Of a stretch of DNA of 64,000 bases, positions 20,876-31,843 are shown piece by piece. The notes under the pieces were generated by a model. The model ran no database searches. It saw nothing but the letters and a program-made list of their open reading frames with translations, and was not told the DNA's origin. Each line of letters opens with the position of its first letter. Position 1 is the first letter of the stretch. The stretch is from Papaver somniferum (Eukaryota; Streptophyta; Magnoliopsida; Ranunculales; Papaveraceae): positions 193,044,418 through 193,108,417 of the forward strand of contig NC_039358.1 in assembly GCF_003573695.1 (NCBI RefSeq), written 5' to 3'. The translations under genes and the position numbers were made by a program.

Positions 20876-21912
20876 GCGCCAGGGGACTAGGCTCACCAGC
20901 CGGCCAGTCATGCCGTGACTAGTCCCGCGCCCAATTTTATATTTTACCATATTTTTACTATTTTCACGATCTCATGAAAATCCTCTCGTTCGAGCAAATT
21001 TCCTTTATTTCAAAGAAATTATCTAAATCACATGATTTTATCAAAAAATAATAAAATTAGGGAAAGGTGTCGCGGGACCGAGCACCAGCCGGCCATGTCT
21101 TGGCCGTGGCCGGTCCCACACCTCACGTCTCCATTATTTTATTATTTCTCTCAAATTATGAAAATTCCTTGATTTTATGAATTTTCCCTAAATTCATGAA
21201 AATTACCTAATTTCAAGTATTTTTATCTAAATCACATGATTTTATCAAAAATAATAAAATTAGGGAAAGATGTCGCGGGACCACCGGCCGGCCGGTCATG
21301 CTTTGGCCGTGGCCGGTCCCACACCTCATATCCCTTTATTTTATTATTCCTTCTCAAATTATGAAAATTCCTTGATTTTATGAATTTTCCCAAAAATTAC
21401 CTAATTTCATGTATTTTCTTTAAAATCAAGGAAAATATTAAAAATATTAGGAAAACTTGTGGGACCGGGCTCTAGCCGGCCGACCATGCCCTAGTCGGTC
21501 CCACACGCCCATTATTTTATTATTATTTGGTGTTTGGTTTCTTGATTTCATGAAAACTCCCTGATTTCAACAAAATATCTTGGTTTTCAACAAATCCCTT
21601 TGATTTTATGAAAAATTATCTAAAATCATCAAAATTACATAAAATTGGGAAGAGTGCCTTGGAGCCGCGCCCATTGGCCGGCCAGCCATGCCACGGCCAT
21701 TGCCGGTCCCACACTCCCATTTCCTATTTTATATTTTAATTTATGTCTCCCATCTCATGGAAGTTCCCTAATTTTGCCAAACTCTCCAGTTTCATGGAAT
21801 TTCCCTTAAATCAGAGAAAAATACATAAAATCACATAAAACTGGGAAAAGCATGTGGGGCCGCGTGTCAGCCGGCCGGCCATGCCCTAGACGTGGCCGGT
21901 CCCACACCTTGT
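20876..21912. repeat. Six phased GC-rich inverted-repeat islands, 5' LTR of T
   Basis: Islands of about 55 bp begin near 20880, 21066, 21272, 21458, 21656 and 21853. Each has GGGACC or a variant on the left, GCCGGCC in the middle and GGCCGGTCCC on the right, so each can fold into a hairpin. They are separated by AT-rich DNA with ATCACATGATTTTAT and AAATTATGAAAATTCC words. The spacing is about 186-206 bp. Confidence 0.8.
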
Positions 21913-22649
21913 GATTCCTTGTTTATTTATTATTTTCACCATCTCATGTATTTTTGCCGGTTTCAGCAAAACCATGGATTTTGCATATTTTCTCCAAATG
22001 TTGCTCAAACGTGCATCAGAAAATATCAAAATTCGCAGGACTGAAGCACGGACACTATGGTGACACGGGCACATCCCCTTGACCGACCAAGGGTGACCCT
22101 GAGGCTTGCAAACAGCTGGTCCCGCATGTTTTAATGATTTTAACCTAATTTGCTCAGTTGCTCATATTAGGTTCGAACTCCTTCCAAACAATTGGAAGTT
22201 CGCTCAAACGACCATCTACTGGTCCCACGACCATCAAGAGCCGGTCTCATGACCTCTTGGTCGGCCCCTCATATTTTCTACATCAGGTTTTATGATTTGT
22301 TGCTCACACGAGCATTATTTCAGTAATGATTAAACCAGCATTTAATCATTCTTTCACCAACTAGTCCTCAAGAGACTTTGGTATTTTTTGCTCATTCGAG
22401 CATCTGAGCGTTATGTGGTGAACCCGTCATCCCATGTAGCCGGTCCCGTGTTGATTTGCAATAAATCATCATTTGGGTAAAATTAGGGTTTTGAATCCAA
22501 AGCTCTTCAGAAACGTGATTCTGTGCAGATTCGAACACTCTGATAATTTTATGTTGATTCCATGATTGATATTCGTATTTATTTTGCTTGACCCAGCAGT
22601 CAGTAACTTAAATTAATATTTTATTTGGTCCAGCTACCAACAATTCATC

Positions 22650-22760
22650 AAAAAAACAATATTTGCTCGAACTAGCAATATTCGCTCGAACCGGCAATAT
22701 TTATTCAATTAGCAATATTCGCTCAGACTAGCAATATTTGCTCAAATCAAAGAATATTGG
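22650..22760 (+). repeat. Short AGCAATATT(C/T)GCTC repeats in the LTR of T
   Basis: About five units of AGCAATATTCGCTCGAAC-like sequence, each about 22 bp. The matching block in the 3' LTR is at 34,515-34,625. Confidence 0.65.
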
Positions 22761-23656
22761 TTTAACTACCAATATTCAACAATTTAGCAACACAGTTTTG
22801 CTCGTCTTAGGTTATAATGATACCTCGTCTCAGCAGACACATTAAATTCATGAGTTTCGAAACGTTTGCTAATCATGTTTAACTCAGCGCTATATGGACT
22901 CATCGTCCCATAAAGTCAGCAACTGACTCCACAATCACGAGATTTCAATCGTGTCACATGGGGGGATATTAATTAGGGTTTTGGTCTGGCGGTCTACGGC
23001 ACGTGTGTTCACCCACGGCGAGAATGTGAGCAAGTCGTGCAATCAATTGGAAGAGTCAGCAAAGTAGTAGGTGGAAAGTTAACCAAGTCTCCGCACGATG
23101 AGTAATTGGTTTTAACACGATTTCCCCATTTCCCACTCTCTGATTCCAGCAACTGTCACACTTCATGGGATCATGGTGTTTTCAACTCCAGCATTACAAA
23201 ATTTCTCTGAATCCTGATTGAAAAAAGGAGGTTTTTTCGAACAATCGAACAACATTCGCCAAAACGAGCAATTTCGCATCAAAGTTCATACAGACAATCT
23301 TTCGTCTACACGAACTCACATAAATTACTCTCAATTGAGCAAATTCAATCATTCAGAGCATTTTCACGCTGAATTCACAACACACCTACAATCTCAGATC
23401 ACCATTGATCTCACGCATTTCTCAGCTTCCCTCCTACAGATCAACCCATCCTCTCTTGTGACCGAATTGACTCTGGAACGACCATTGTTCTTGATTTAGG
23501 CCGGGGTCTTACAGATTGATCTCTCGAACTTAAAGCACTCCCTTCTTGAATTGCATCTTTGTGAGGTTCAACATTTCGCTCGGTTCAAGGAGTCTCCACA
23601 CGGTCGACTCTTTAATTACGTAAAAACCAGCAAATCGTTTTTCCCCATCCACAGAT

Positions 23657-23674
23657 TGGCGACCACAGTGGGAG
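23657..23674 (+). other. Primer-binding site of element T
   Basis: TGGCGACCACAGTGGGAG starts three bases after the 5' LTR end. The position and the TGGCGAC start are as in large Tat/Ogre elements. I do not assign the tRNA. Confidence 0.7.
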
Positions 23675-23710
23675 ATTAATTTCTCGGTTGCAATCTCACG
23701 ATTTCATAAG

Positions 23711-25399
23711 ATGGATGGTCTTAGGTCTGGGTTAGTTACAGGTTCCAACACAAACGACGCTAGTACTAGCAACAACAACAATCACAATATCCCGGAAACG
23801 ATTCCGGCCTCCAACACTGACGGTGGTGACATTACTCCTCCTCACGTTGATGGTCATCCCCTGTTCAGTCGACACCCTGAAGAAGTCAGAGGAAATCCAC
23901 CACCTACCATTGCTGATCTTATCAAAGTGCAGGAGACTCTCGCAACGAATCAGACGGACATGGTTGCTACACAGAAGGAGCTGTGTAATTATCTCAAAAC
24001 TGTTACTGATAAGATGACAAAGAAGACTCAAGAAAAGGGAAAAGAGAAGGAGAAATCATCAGATGTTTCTGATCCTGAAGTAATCCCAATCCATACAGTA
24101 GATGATGATGAAACTGGCAAAGCTGCAGATTCATCAGCAAAGGAACCATCAAATTTCATTACTCGGGAAGACGTGGAGCGCCTTCTGGAGAACCGTGGAA
24201 AAGACAAGACATCACATGTCCATCGTCACCAACCTCTTTATCCTGCCGCTACGCAGAGGATTCCCCTTCCAAAAGGTTACATTTCTCCAACTTTCACTCT
24301 GTATGACGGAACTGGCAATGCTCGAGAACATGTCTCTCGTTTTCTCGAAGCCTTGGGAGAGCATGAACATAACCATGTTGTTCGTCTCAAAGAGTTTTCA
24401 AAATCCTTGAAAGGCAGAGAATACACCTGGTACAACAACATCGCACCAGGGACTATCAAAAATTGGGGAGAAATGATCAACGCCTTCTACAAGAAGTACT
24501 TTTTCGTGTCAGAGCAAGTCACTCTCTCTGATCTTGGAAGAATGTTCCAGAGGGTCAGTGAGAATCGCAATGATTACGTGAAAAGATTCATAGTCCAGGC
24601 CCTGGACTGTCATGACCCAAATGTCATAGAGAAGCAGCTGGTAGATTTGTGTATCAACGGCATGCTCCCGGTCTACATAGCTCTACTGGAGAATTTTCGA
24701 TTCCAGACTTTCTCAGAACTTCACGAAGCCGCGAAGAGATCATCAACCACTGCACCTGCTCTGTTAGAAAGAGCAAAGTCCACAAAGACTGAGGAATCAC
24801 GTGACACTCGAGGAAGCAGACGCCTGATCAACAAGCAGTACAACCTGCAGTCCTTTACAAACGTTGTTGCAGAAGGGAGCAAGCGCAAGGCTGAATGCCC
24901 GAACAAGCATGGTGTAGCTCCTCCAAAGACACAAAAGAAGGACAAACCAGATACACAGGCTCCTGGCCAATGCACAGATGCTCCTGATGATGCACCTGAT
25001 TTTCCTCTCCCCATTGGAGAAGTGCTCGAACTATTAGACGCCTGGATCCAAGATGGTGCAATCAAATTGTCATACGTCAGGAGAGACCCAACTGAGGAAG
25101 ACATGGAAAATCCTCGTTACTGCCGATTTCACAGGTTCGTCAATCACCCCACAAGTAGCTGCAAAGTTTTGAAACGCATATTCAGAGAAAAGGTTGAGTC
25201 AGGAGAACTTAACCTTGGATCCGAAGGAGTACATATAGATCCTCTTCCTGTCAGGACTTTCTCCATTTCTGAAGCACCAGTCAAGGAAGCGGTTCAGTCA
25301 TTGATAGAGCATGTCTGTGAATTGCTATATCTGTCAAAAGCACAAAGGGGAGACATGTTCACAGCTTTGAACCACATAGTGAAGGGACATGCCTATTGA
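23711..25399 (+). CDS. gag of element T (intact, 562 residues)
   Basis: Capsid protein that packages element RNA. The ATG at 23711 lies 36 bp after the primer site and the frame is open to TGA 25397-25399, without lesions. The first ~190 residues are Thr/Asn/Asp/Lys-rich (KKTQEKGKEKEKSSD). The conserved gag domain follows at about 195-330 (REHVSRFLEALGEHEH, REYTWYNNIAPGTIKNWGEM, RMFQRVSENRNDYVKRF). Near residue 468 a Cys/His cluster YCRFHRFVNHPTSSC replaces a classical CCHC knuckle, as in Tat gag. It is the only long intact retroelement ORF in the window, even though its own element lacks pol. Confidence 0.88.
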   Translation: MDGLRSGLVTGSNTNDASTSNNNNHNIPETIPASNTDGGDITPPHVDGHPLFSRHPEEVRGNPPPTIADLIKVQETLATNQTDMVATQKELCNYLKTVTDKMTKKTQEKGKEKEKSSDVSDPEVIPIHTVDDDETGKAADSSAKEPSNFITREDVERLLENRGKDKTSHVHRHQPLYPAATQRIPLPKGYISPTFTLYDGTGNAREHVSRFLEALGEHEHNHVVRLKEFSKSLKGREYTWYNNIAPGTIKNWGEMINAFYKKYFFVSEQVTLSDLGRMFQRVSENRNDYVKRFIVQALDCHDPNVIEKQLVDLCINGMLPVYIALLENFRFQTFSELHEAAKRSSTTAPALLERAKSTKTEESRDTRGSRRLINKQYNLQSFTNVVAEGSKRKAECPNKHGVAPPKTQKKDKPDTQAPGQCTDAPDDAPDFPLPIGEVLELLDAWIQDGAIKLSYVRRDPTEEDMENPRYCRFHRFVNHPTSSCKVLKRIFREKVESGELNLGSEGVHIDPLPVRTFSISEAPVKEAVQSLIEHVCELLYLSKAQRGDMFTALNHIVKGHAY

Positions 25400-25770
25400 T
25401 TCCAGAAGTACCTCCTGAACCTTCAGCCACCGACAAAGAAATGTATGACTGGGGACTGCTCACCACCGTGCATATTAAAGGAAATGAGTTCAAAAGAGCA
25501 TTCGTTGATGATAATCCCTTTGAAAACTCTCAGAGCTGCTGGCATTACTCGACAAGAGGCTACTCATGCTCCCATAGCAATCAGGGACCACGAAGGAATC
25601 TCCAGAGATGTATACGGCTTCATCATTCTCAGAGAATTTGGTCTGCACTGAGACCAAGTTTTACATAATTCGAGAAGATCCTGGATATGATATGATCCTT
25701 GGAAGAACTTGGATTCATGCTGGAAGGGTAATTTCAAAGTTTTCAACACGCTCTGTCGTCGACAAAGACT
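25396..25770 (+). pseudogene. Protease remnant of element T
   Basis: This overlaps the gag stop by four bases, in a different frame. It holds the N-terminal half of a Tat-type protease (YDWGLLTTVHIKGNEFKRAFVDD). A small deletion then removes the catalytic Gly and its neighbours and shifts the frame. The remaining protease appears in the next frames (RAAGITRQEATHAPIAIRDH, then PGYDMILGRTWIHAG). It is inactive as written because the D-D/T-G loop is gone. Confidence 0.75.
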
Positions 25771-26399
25771 CCAAGTTGGAAGAGGAAACAGAGGACAACC
25801 CACCGTTCGAGCATCTGGAGGAAGTAAAAACCTTGATGGGACTTACACAAGAACCTGAGGAAAATCCACATACCTTTGTCAAAAGGTTTCGGGCTCAGGA
25901 AAGTCTTATTCCTTTTCGTGCTCCAATATTACCAGTGTTCAAATATGATGCTTTGATTCAAGGACTTCTCCCTACAAACGATTTAGCAATTACCAAAAGT
26001 TATGAATGGACAACTTCACCCCGCCAATATTATACCCAATGGTTGGGTTCAGAGCTTCTCCAAGTCGGTCATTCTATCAATAGGTTTATTGTTGAAGACC
26101 TGGCTAAGCACGACAGACAATATGCTGGGTACTCTCCTCTACATGAGTTCCCATACGTGCCACAACTACGGAATCAACAAAAGATATTCAAGGCGCGAAC
26201 TACTAAGCCGAACAAATTCGAGGAAGGAAATTTGATTCTCAAGGCGGCTAAACTAGATCTCCACTCCGCAAGGAGCTCCACTTGGGAAGGACCATTTATG
26301 GTTGCTAAGTCCATAACTGGAGGATACTACAAATTGGTCAACACGGATGGCAGAACCCTGCCTGTAATTCACGAGAATTGGCTTAAGGCGTTTGTTTGA
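25771..26399 (+). pseudogene. Deleted pol of element T: linker joined to integrase C-terminus
   Basis: The frame 25608-26399 passes from the protease end (ILGRTWIH) through about 130 unassigned residues into the C-terminal tail of a Tat integrase (KPNKFEEGNLILKAAKL, then STWEGPFMVAKSITGGYYKL and HENWLKAF, near 26,200-26,395). RT, RNase H and the integrase core, normally more than 3 kb, are absent. The middle includes HTFVKRFRAQE, which resembles gag helices, so the junction may also involve gag-derived sequence. The fused ORF has no stop, so a chimeric 263-residue protein could be made, but no catalytic motif is present. Confidence 0.7.
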
Positions 26400-26696
26400 A
26401 ATTATTGGGTATTTGAGGTACTGAGCGTTTGAGCACTCATGATGTCTGGATTTGGAATTTAGGATTTTCTTTCATTGTATTTCAATTCCTCCAAAACATT
26501 TGCAATACTTGCAGTCAGTATTTGAATTCAGCAATTTATCAAAAATTCAGTTCACTTTACTTAAAGGAAAATCTCAATCAAATCCAAAAGAAAATCCTTA
26601 ACCATATAGCAATCCAAAACCAGCTAATATCAAAACCCAAATGAAAACCTCACATCTCTCAGAAGTTCAGAAATTCATGGGATTATGGAAAGGAAA
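26400..26696 (+). other. Gap between the pol remnant and the convergent PMD gene of T
   Basis: About 300 bp, AT-rich, with no gene. The pol remnant (plus) and the PMD gene (minus) converge here. It may hold both 3' ends, but I see no clear poly(A) signal. Confidence 0.4.
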
Positions 26697-29600
26697 CTAA
26701 AGAAAACCATCGAAGAAAGATTTCTGCTCCTCTTCCTCCTTCAAGACTTTCAGAGCCGCCTTTTCCACCTCCAGCTTCCTGGTTAGATCAGAAACTTCAT
26801 TCATCTTCTTCAACACAGCATCACTGGTAGCGAAGGGAACATCGCCCTTTACTGCTTTCCTGATAACTTCAAGTCTTTGACGGAGCCACTTCAGATTGAA
26901 GCCAAGATCTTCATCATTCTTCAAGTTGTATTCCCAATCATAGAGTACATCTTGAGTAACAACATTTTTGGCAGTAATCCGGATATCATCTATGACACGC
27001 AAGATAGCCTCCACTTTTTTCGTCAGAAAATAACTGCGTTCTGGATCCCGAGTGACAACAATGTGTCCATACATTTCCCACAGTTCCTTGTACATAGCAA
27101 CATATCCGATAGGAACGCTAAATCCTCCAACAAGCTGGTGATACGGGAGCAACTCACCAAATTGAGGATCAAAGGAAATCCCTGCAGTCGGATACTCATG
27201 CACTATCATCTGGTTCTCAACTACTGGAGCAGCATCGGTGATCATAGAGACAATTTCAGAAGAAGTAGCTTCCGCTATTTCGGGTTCGGGTTCCACCATC
27301 TGAGGCACAATTAGAGTTTCTTATACCTCTATGGCATCAACGACCAGCGCTTCATCATCTTGAGGCACATATATGGAAGTCTTTTCACCGACAACTCCTG
27401 GATTGCCCAAACCATCCTTACTGGATTCATAATTCCCAACTTCGTTATTCGGCACCTAATGCGAAGATTACATGGGATTAGAATGATTCAAGGATGAAAA
27501 TCCAATACGATTATAAAATTAAGAAAGTAAGTGAACTAACATCATATAAATTCCTTATCATGCATCTAAGACGTGTACAAGTAGCATCAAAGTCATGAAA
27601 CACGTTTTCAAAGAAACTCAGCTGAAGAAATTTTACACTGTCCTGTGTTCAATGACGAACTGGGAGCAATTGGTATGGATTCTAGATTTGGTTCATATAC
27701 CATTATCTTTGTTTGGAAGTCCTCCATAACATGTCAAAATTTCATGGCAATTGGGAGAACGATCTAGGAGATGTGGTCAAAACATCGGGCAACATGCAAT
27801 CTGAAAAAAGTTCTGAAAGTCTCCTGGAAGTTTACTATTTCGTCTTTTTCAGGACCTAAACATGCTCAAAACTTAAAAATCTTCATTTCTAAAGCTTGGA
27901 AATTTCCTGGGATTGAGGATACATATGCAGATATTGAAAATCCGACTCCAGATGAAGATTTTACGGCGTTTTTGGTAAAAACCTGGGTTCTGAATTTTCT
28001 GACGACGAAGTTCGACCAAGTTTTTTCATATATACACATAGATTCTCATTCATTCAGTCACAAATCAGCACTTTCATACTTCTATGAAGAGGATGCAGGG
28101 TATATACTCACTTTGGGAGTCTCCGAAGTATTCAAGGAATTATGATTGTCCGTATTAACGACAAGGGGCTCATTACTTCTATTTGGCTCAGAATATTTGG
28201 AAGTGCCTTCGTCTATATTCTCGGAGGAAGATAGAACATCATCACTTTCCATATCCATGACGACATCCTCCTGGACATATTATCAAGTAGTTAGCATTTT
28301 TACATGAAACATTTATGTCTGATGGTAAAGAAAATTACTCACGGCGACTTCTTCTTCAACGTTCAAATCAGAAATCGTCTGCCCAGCAGCAGAGAATCGA
28401 AGACCGTCAATACTAGACGGAACAAAGTCCTCTGACCAAATAACAAATATTGGTTTTGAGATCCTGATAATGCGGATGGAAGAAGTCACAGCGGAAAAAT
28501 ATCAATAACTCACCAAAAAGGCGACTGGGGACTTTATGGTGTTGGGCAACAACTTGCAATTCTTGCTCCTGCCTTCTCCACCGTGGGAAATTGCCTCCGC
28601 TGAGAAATTCACTTCAATTCGAGGTCTCACAGCACGACCCTCCTGCAAAAGAAATTGATGTGATAATTAAAGATGATTATACGAGTTGTATGAGGAATAT
28701 GCAAAAGAATACATACTGGTGAACCTCATGGAGATGTCTTTTGCTTGTCACCACCAGAAATATTCCTTAGTTTGGGACGAGAGGCACTCATCTCAGAATA
28801 AGGAGGATCTTTCACTAAAGGTTGGACGGAATTCACATAATCATTAAGACGCTCAAGCTGCTGATCCCAGAATTCCATGTAGCCTGGAGTCACGTACGTG
28901 GTTCGATCATACAAGGGAACCAATAGGAGCTCCCTTCATCATGTGTGTGATCTAAAAAAGTCTTAAGTTGTTCCACTGATGGTCTTATCCTTCTGAAGGT
29001 TGGAACACATTGGTCCATACCCATCTGACGGGCGGTTCTGTCAATATTATACTCCTCCACGGAAAAATCTCCATACGCTGCTGATATTATGTGACCGGGA
29101 GTACAACTCAGCATGAAAGATCTTTCGACATCACTCAAATCAGCACCGGATTTCAAATACTTACTTTCTCCAGCATTGAAAGTCTTCAATTAAGAAACGT
29201 GAGGAGGAACCACCACCCAAGGACGGAAGTTGAACTCAGACTCGTCATCTAATACGTCGATGAAGCGTGTCTTGGACTGAATTTGCTTCGTAGACCAGCG
29301 CATAATCCTAGCGTTTTCTTTCTCATGGAAGATACGTCGAGCATCAGCAGAGTTCAGACTTTGTAAGACACTACGGGGAATGGGTGCATAGTTTCCGAAA
29401 AGCTCCCACATCAGAGCTTGGAGGAACATCATATTGGCGTAGCACTCAATCTTCATGAAGCCGTTCGAAACACTGGAGTCTACGACTAAAGAGTCCAGGT
29501 TATAATATAAAGAACCCAAGAATAAGTTACCGAGCGGAAGTTGTTCACCTTGAGCCAATTTAATAGCGAAAGGAATTACAAACGGCTTCAACAAGGTACC

Positions 29601-30395
29601 AGCATCTTCAAACACATCTCTGGACAGCCATAAGTACAAGAAAGAAGCAATAGACAACATACCGTCGGGTTCATCAAGAGGGGCGTCTCGTGGCCATCAA
29701 TGTGTCAACCAATGAGCGTAACAACCTTTACCAAAAACCTTGTTGATTCTCTCCATCTCAGCTGTTAAAGTTTTGGAAACTGATTTCTCTTCCGTCGTCC
29801 AAAGTTCTTGAGGAAAGTTACTTGTAATTGGAAGATGTAACAAAGCAACTACATCTTCCAAGGTAATAGTGAACTCTCCCCAGCTGCATATAAACGTATG
29901 AGTTGGGATGCACCAGCGAGCAAGAAGAGCTACAATACCTCGTGTGTCATGAAAGATATACAAATCTCCATATGTTTGAACGGCCCTGGTAATTTGTGCT
30001 CTATCCAGCATAGCTCTAACACGAGGAAATCCCAGCATGTGTCTAGACCATCCCGACAACTTCTCTAAAGGGCGTCGAGAAAGCTTGAATTCAATCATTG
30101 AAGCCTGGAATAATCCTCGTTCAAGACAGAACCGAATAGCAGCACGAGGAGTCACCAATTTCTTTTGAGTGACCGTCCTGGGATTGATCATAAGGCGATA
30201 TACCGGGGACTTGAGACGATTTTCGGGCTCCTGAACCTCAAAGAAAGCGTCATCTATGTTTGGGACATTCTTGACTCCAGGTGTTTCGTCTTCCTCACCA
30301 ACGGAAGTCTCATCCGTGCATGTTTCCTCTATGGAGATATCATCATCTGCACACCTTTCATATCTGGAAGCGTCATTGGATGGAGAATCAGACAT
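26697..30395 (-). pseudogene. Antisense plant mobile domain (PMD) gene carried by element T
   Basis: Inferred exons on the minus strand: 30395-28717, 28642-28514, 28431-28343, 28270-28112 and 27455-26697. Introns use clean GT...AG borders (GTATGT, GTGAGT three times). The protein starts MSDSPSNDASRYE with an acidic N-terminus. The PMD hallmarks follow: GLFQASMIEFKLSRRPLEKL, PTHTFICSWGEFTITLEDVV, ALLHLPITSNFP, and LSIASFLYLWLSRDVFEDAG. The C-terminal exons encode a helical, coiled-coil-like tail (RKLEVEKAALKVLKEEEEQK). Lesions: TGA 29697-29699, TAA 29190-29192, a frameshift near 28930, TGA 28726-28728 and TAA 27321-27323. PMD proteins are known both as host silencing factors (MAIN/MAIL family of Arabidopsis) and as cargo of transposons. 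Here it lies wholly inside T, opposite to its transcription, and is decayed. Confidence 0.82.
28112..28716 (-). other. Intron-exon run in the PMD gene of T
   Basis: Predicted introns 28716-28643, 28513-28432, 28342-28271 and a longer one from 28111 to 27456. Each 5' site matches GTATGT or GTGAGT and each 3' site ends TGCAG, GTCAG, TCCAG or ATTAG. The plus-strand frame 27771-28145 over the long intron is a shadow. Confidence 0.6.
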
Positions 30396-31505
30396 CCTCG
30401 CAAAGCTGCTGTGAAATCCACACAATGTTTCAGTCACCCGCGAATTCAATAAGATGATGGAATCATGCAAATTAAAACGCCGGTGTCTAGGAACGGTAAA
30501 TCTTGAACTCTTACCTCTTTCAATTTCACTAACAATAGTGGTTTCAATACAAGAGTTAACACACGAAATCAATTCGTTCCTTGAAACCTGCAATAACGAA
30601 CAACACTTCATTAGTTCATGGAAAATGATTTCTCATAAAATCATGTACATAATTTTCATTATGTGAACATTTACACAACTGAACTATGATATTTACAATA
30701 AGACATGACTTCATCACAAATAAGTTGTATAGTTTGAAGGTTACTCAAAACCCATGTCTTGATTTTACAAAACAATAATTAATGCAATTTGTTCATATAA
30801 ATTTTCAGAATTTATCTAATAAGAACAAATTCATGTGAATAAAATACGTCTTCATGTTTCACATAAAATATGTCACGGCTACATATATATTAAAAAAAAC
30901 TATTTTCCTTCGTATTAGCGTTTTATTAAAAAACGAATACTTATGCTAGTTTTGTGAAAGCTCACACCTATTGTGATAAAATACTAATTCTAATGAAAGC
31001 TCATAAATAAAGTTTTATCACTGGACATAAAATTACATACATAAAAATATATATGTCTATTTTCCTCGAATGAGCATTATCCTCTAAAACGGGGTTTATT
31101 TCGGTTTTGTGAAAGCTCACATCTATTAAGGTAAAATCTTGGTTCACATGAAAGCTCATACACTAAGTTTTATCACTGGACCTAAGTCCACATATATAAA
31201 GAAATCTCTCATAAATCAGGGATTTTTATTAGTTTCCAAAACTAACGATCGAAGGAACATACGTTTGATAAAACAAGGGTTTTTCTACAAAACTCACATC
31301 AACATATACACATGTATAGAATTTTGACATGGTGAAAGCATGAAAAACTCATGAAATCAGCAAACTCTGGAAAAAAAATCGACTCGCCAGACGGCGCCGG
31401 CCGGAAACTGGCCGTACGGTGATCGGACGGCGGCGGCAACTCCGGCAGAAAATCTCCTGCTGCTCCTGATGCACAGACGTGAGGGAGATGAAGGAGGTGG
31501 TAGAC
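30396..31505 (-). other. 5' UTR exons and long first intron of the PMD gene
   Basis: Upstream of the ATG at 30395, a T-rich acceptor ending GTTATTGCAG lies near 30,590. A donor ATGTGAGTTT near 31,290 could splice a GC-rich leader (31,300-31,505) to it, with an intron of about 700 bp. The intron contains the 155-bp repeats at 30950-31210. The leader 31,375-31,470 is rich in CGG/CCG, unlike its surroundings. Confidence 0.45.
30950..31215. repeat. Two tandem ~155-bp copies upstream of the PMD gene
   Basis: TTTTGTGAAAGCTCACA begins at 30950 and 31105. Both copies continue with a CTATT..GGTAAAAT-like block, ATGAAAGCTCATA, and AGTTTTATCACTGGAC in the same order. They lie in the region between pol and the 3' LTR, where Tat/Ogre elements often hold tandem repeats. 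Confidence 0.75.
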
Positions 31506-31532
31506 GTGAGAAAAAAAAGAGAGGATTAATTC

Positions 31533-31541
31533 CCTTTTATA
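31533..31541 (-). promoter_or_regulatory. TATA box of the antisense PMD gene
   Basis: The minus strand reads GGTATAAAAGGGAATTAATC. TATAAAAGG is a near-ideal plant TATA box, followed 30 bases later by a T/C-rich start region and a leader. It lies 300 bp inside the 3' LTR border, facing away from the LTR and against the element's transcription. Confidence 0.6.
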
Positions 31542-31827
31542 CCTAATTTTATTTCCAAAACCTAATTCCATAAGGATTTCCTTTTGGGCCCGGCCCGTGA
31601 ATCCTAAACCAACCAAGGTTCCACCATCGAATCAGCGGTTCTACATCAATTTATGTTCACTGGATGATGTTCTATTATGCCACAGAGGTTTCCTCTCAAA
31701 CCATGGTTTGCTCATTCAGTCGAAATCCGGTAATATCTTATCTTATGACTAAGTTCAATTACTTATTTTTATTTATACCTGGAAAATCACCATTAAATGC
31801 TGACTAAGGAACATGACTATTCCTCAC

Positions 31828-31843
31828 TAAGCAGGGGACTTAA
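31828..31843 (+). other. Polypurine tract of element T
   Basis: TAAGCAGGGGACTTAA directly precedes the 3' LTR start TGTAGATGG. GCAGGGGACTTAA-like tracts at this position are usual for large Tat-type elements. Confidence 0.75.

Larger units (their letters stand above)
19960..23653 (+). repeat. 5' LTR of element T
   Basis: TGTAGATGG...CATCCACA, 3694 bp. It is modular: a duplicated 173-bp unit near the start, a 35-bp triplet near 20,520-20,630, six GC-rich inverted-repeat islands, then a TTGCTC/AGCAATATT repeat zone. No gene is seen in it. Small frames at its 3' end (23218-23499) also open in the 3' LTR but carry no recognisable protein. Confidence 0.92.

Noticed and set aside
20876..21912. Regularly spaced repeats resembling a CRISPR-like array
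   Set aside because: Units are degenerate, ~195 bp apart, palindromic, duplicated in both LTRs, and in a plant genome. They are LTR substructure.
27771..28145. Plus-strand 124-codon ORF in element T
   Set aside because: It overlaps an intron and an exon of the minus-strand PMD gene and has no recognisable domain.
30165..30452. Plus-strand 95-codon ORF
   Set aside because: It is the antisense shadow of the acidic N-terminus of the PMD gene.
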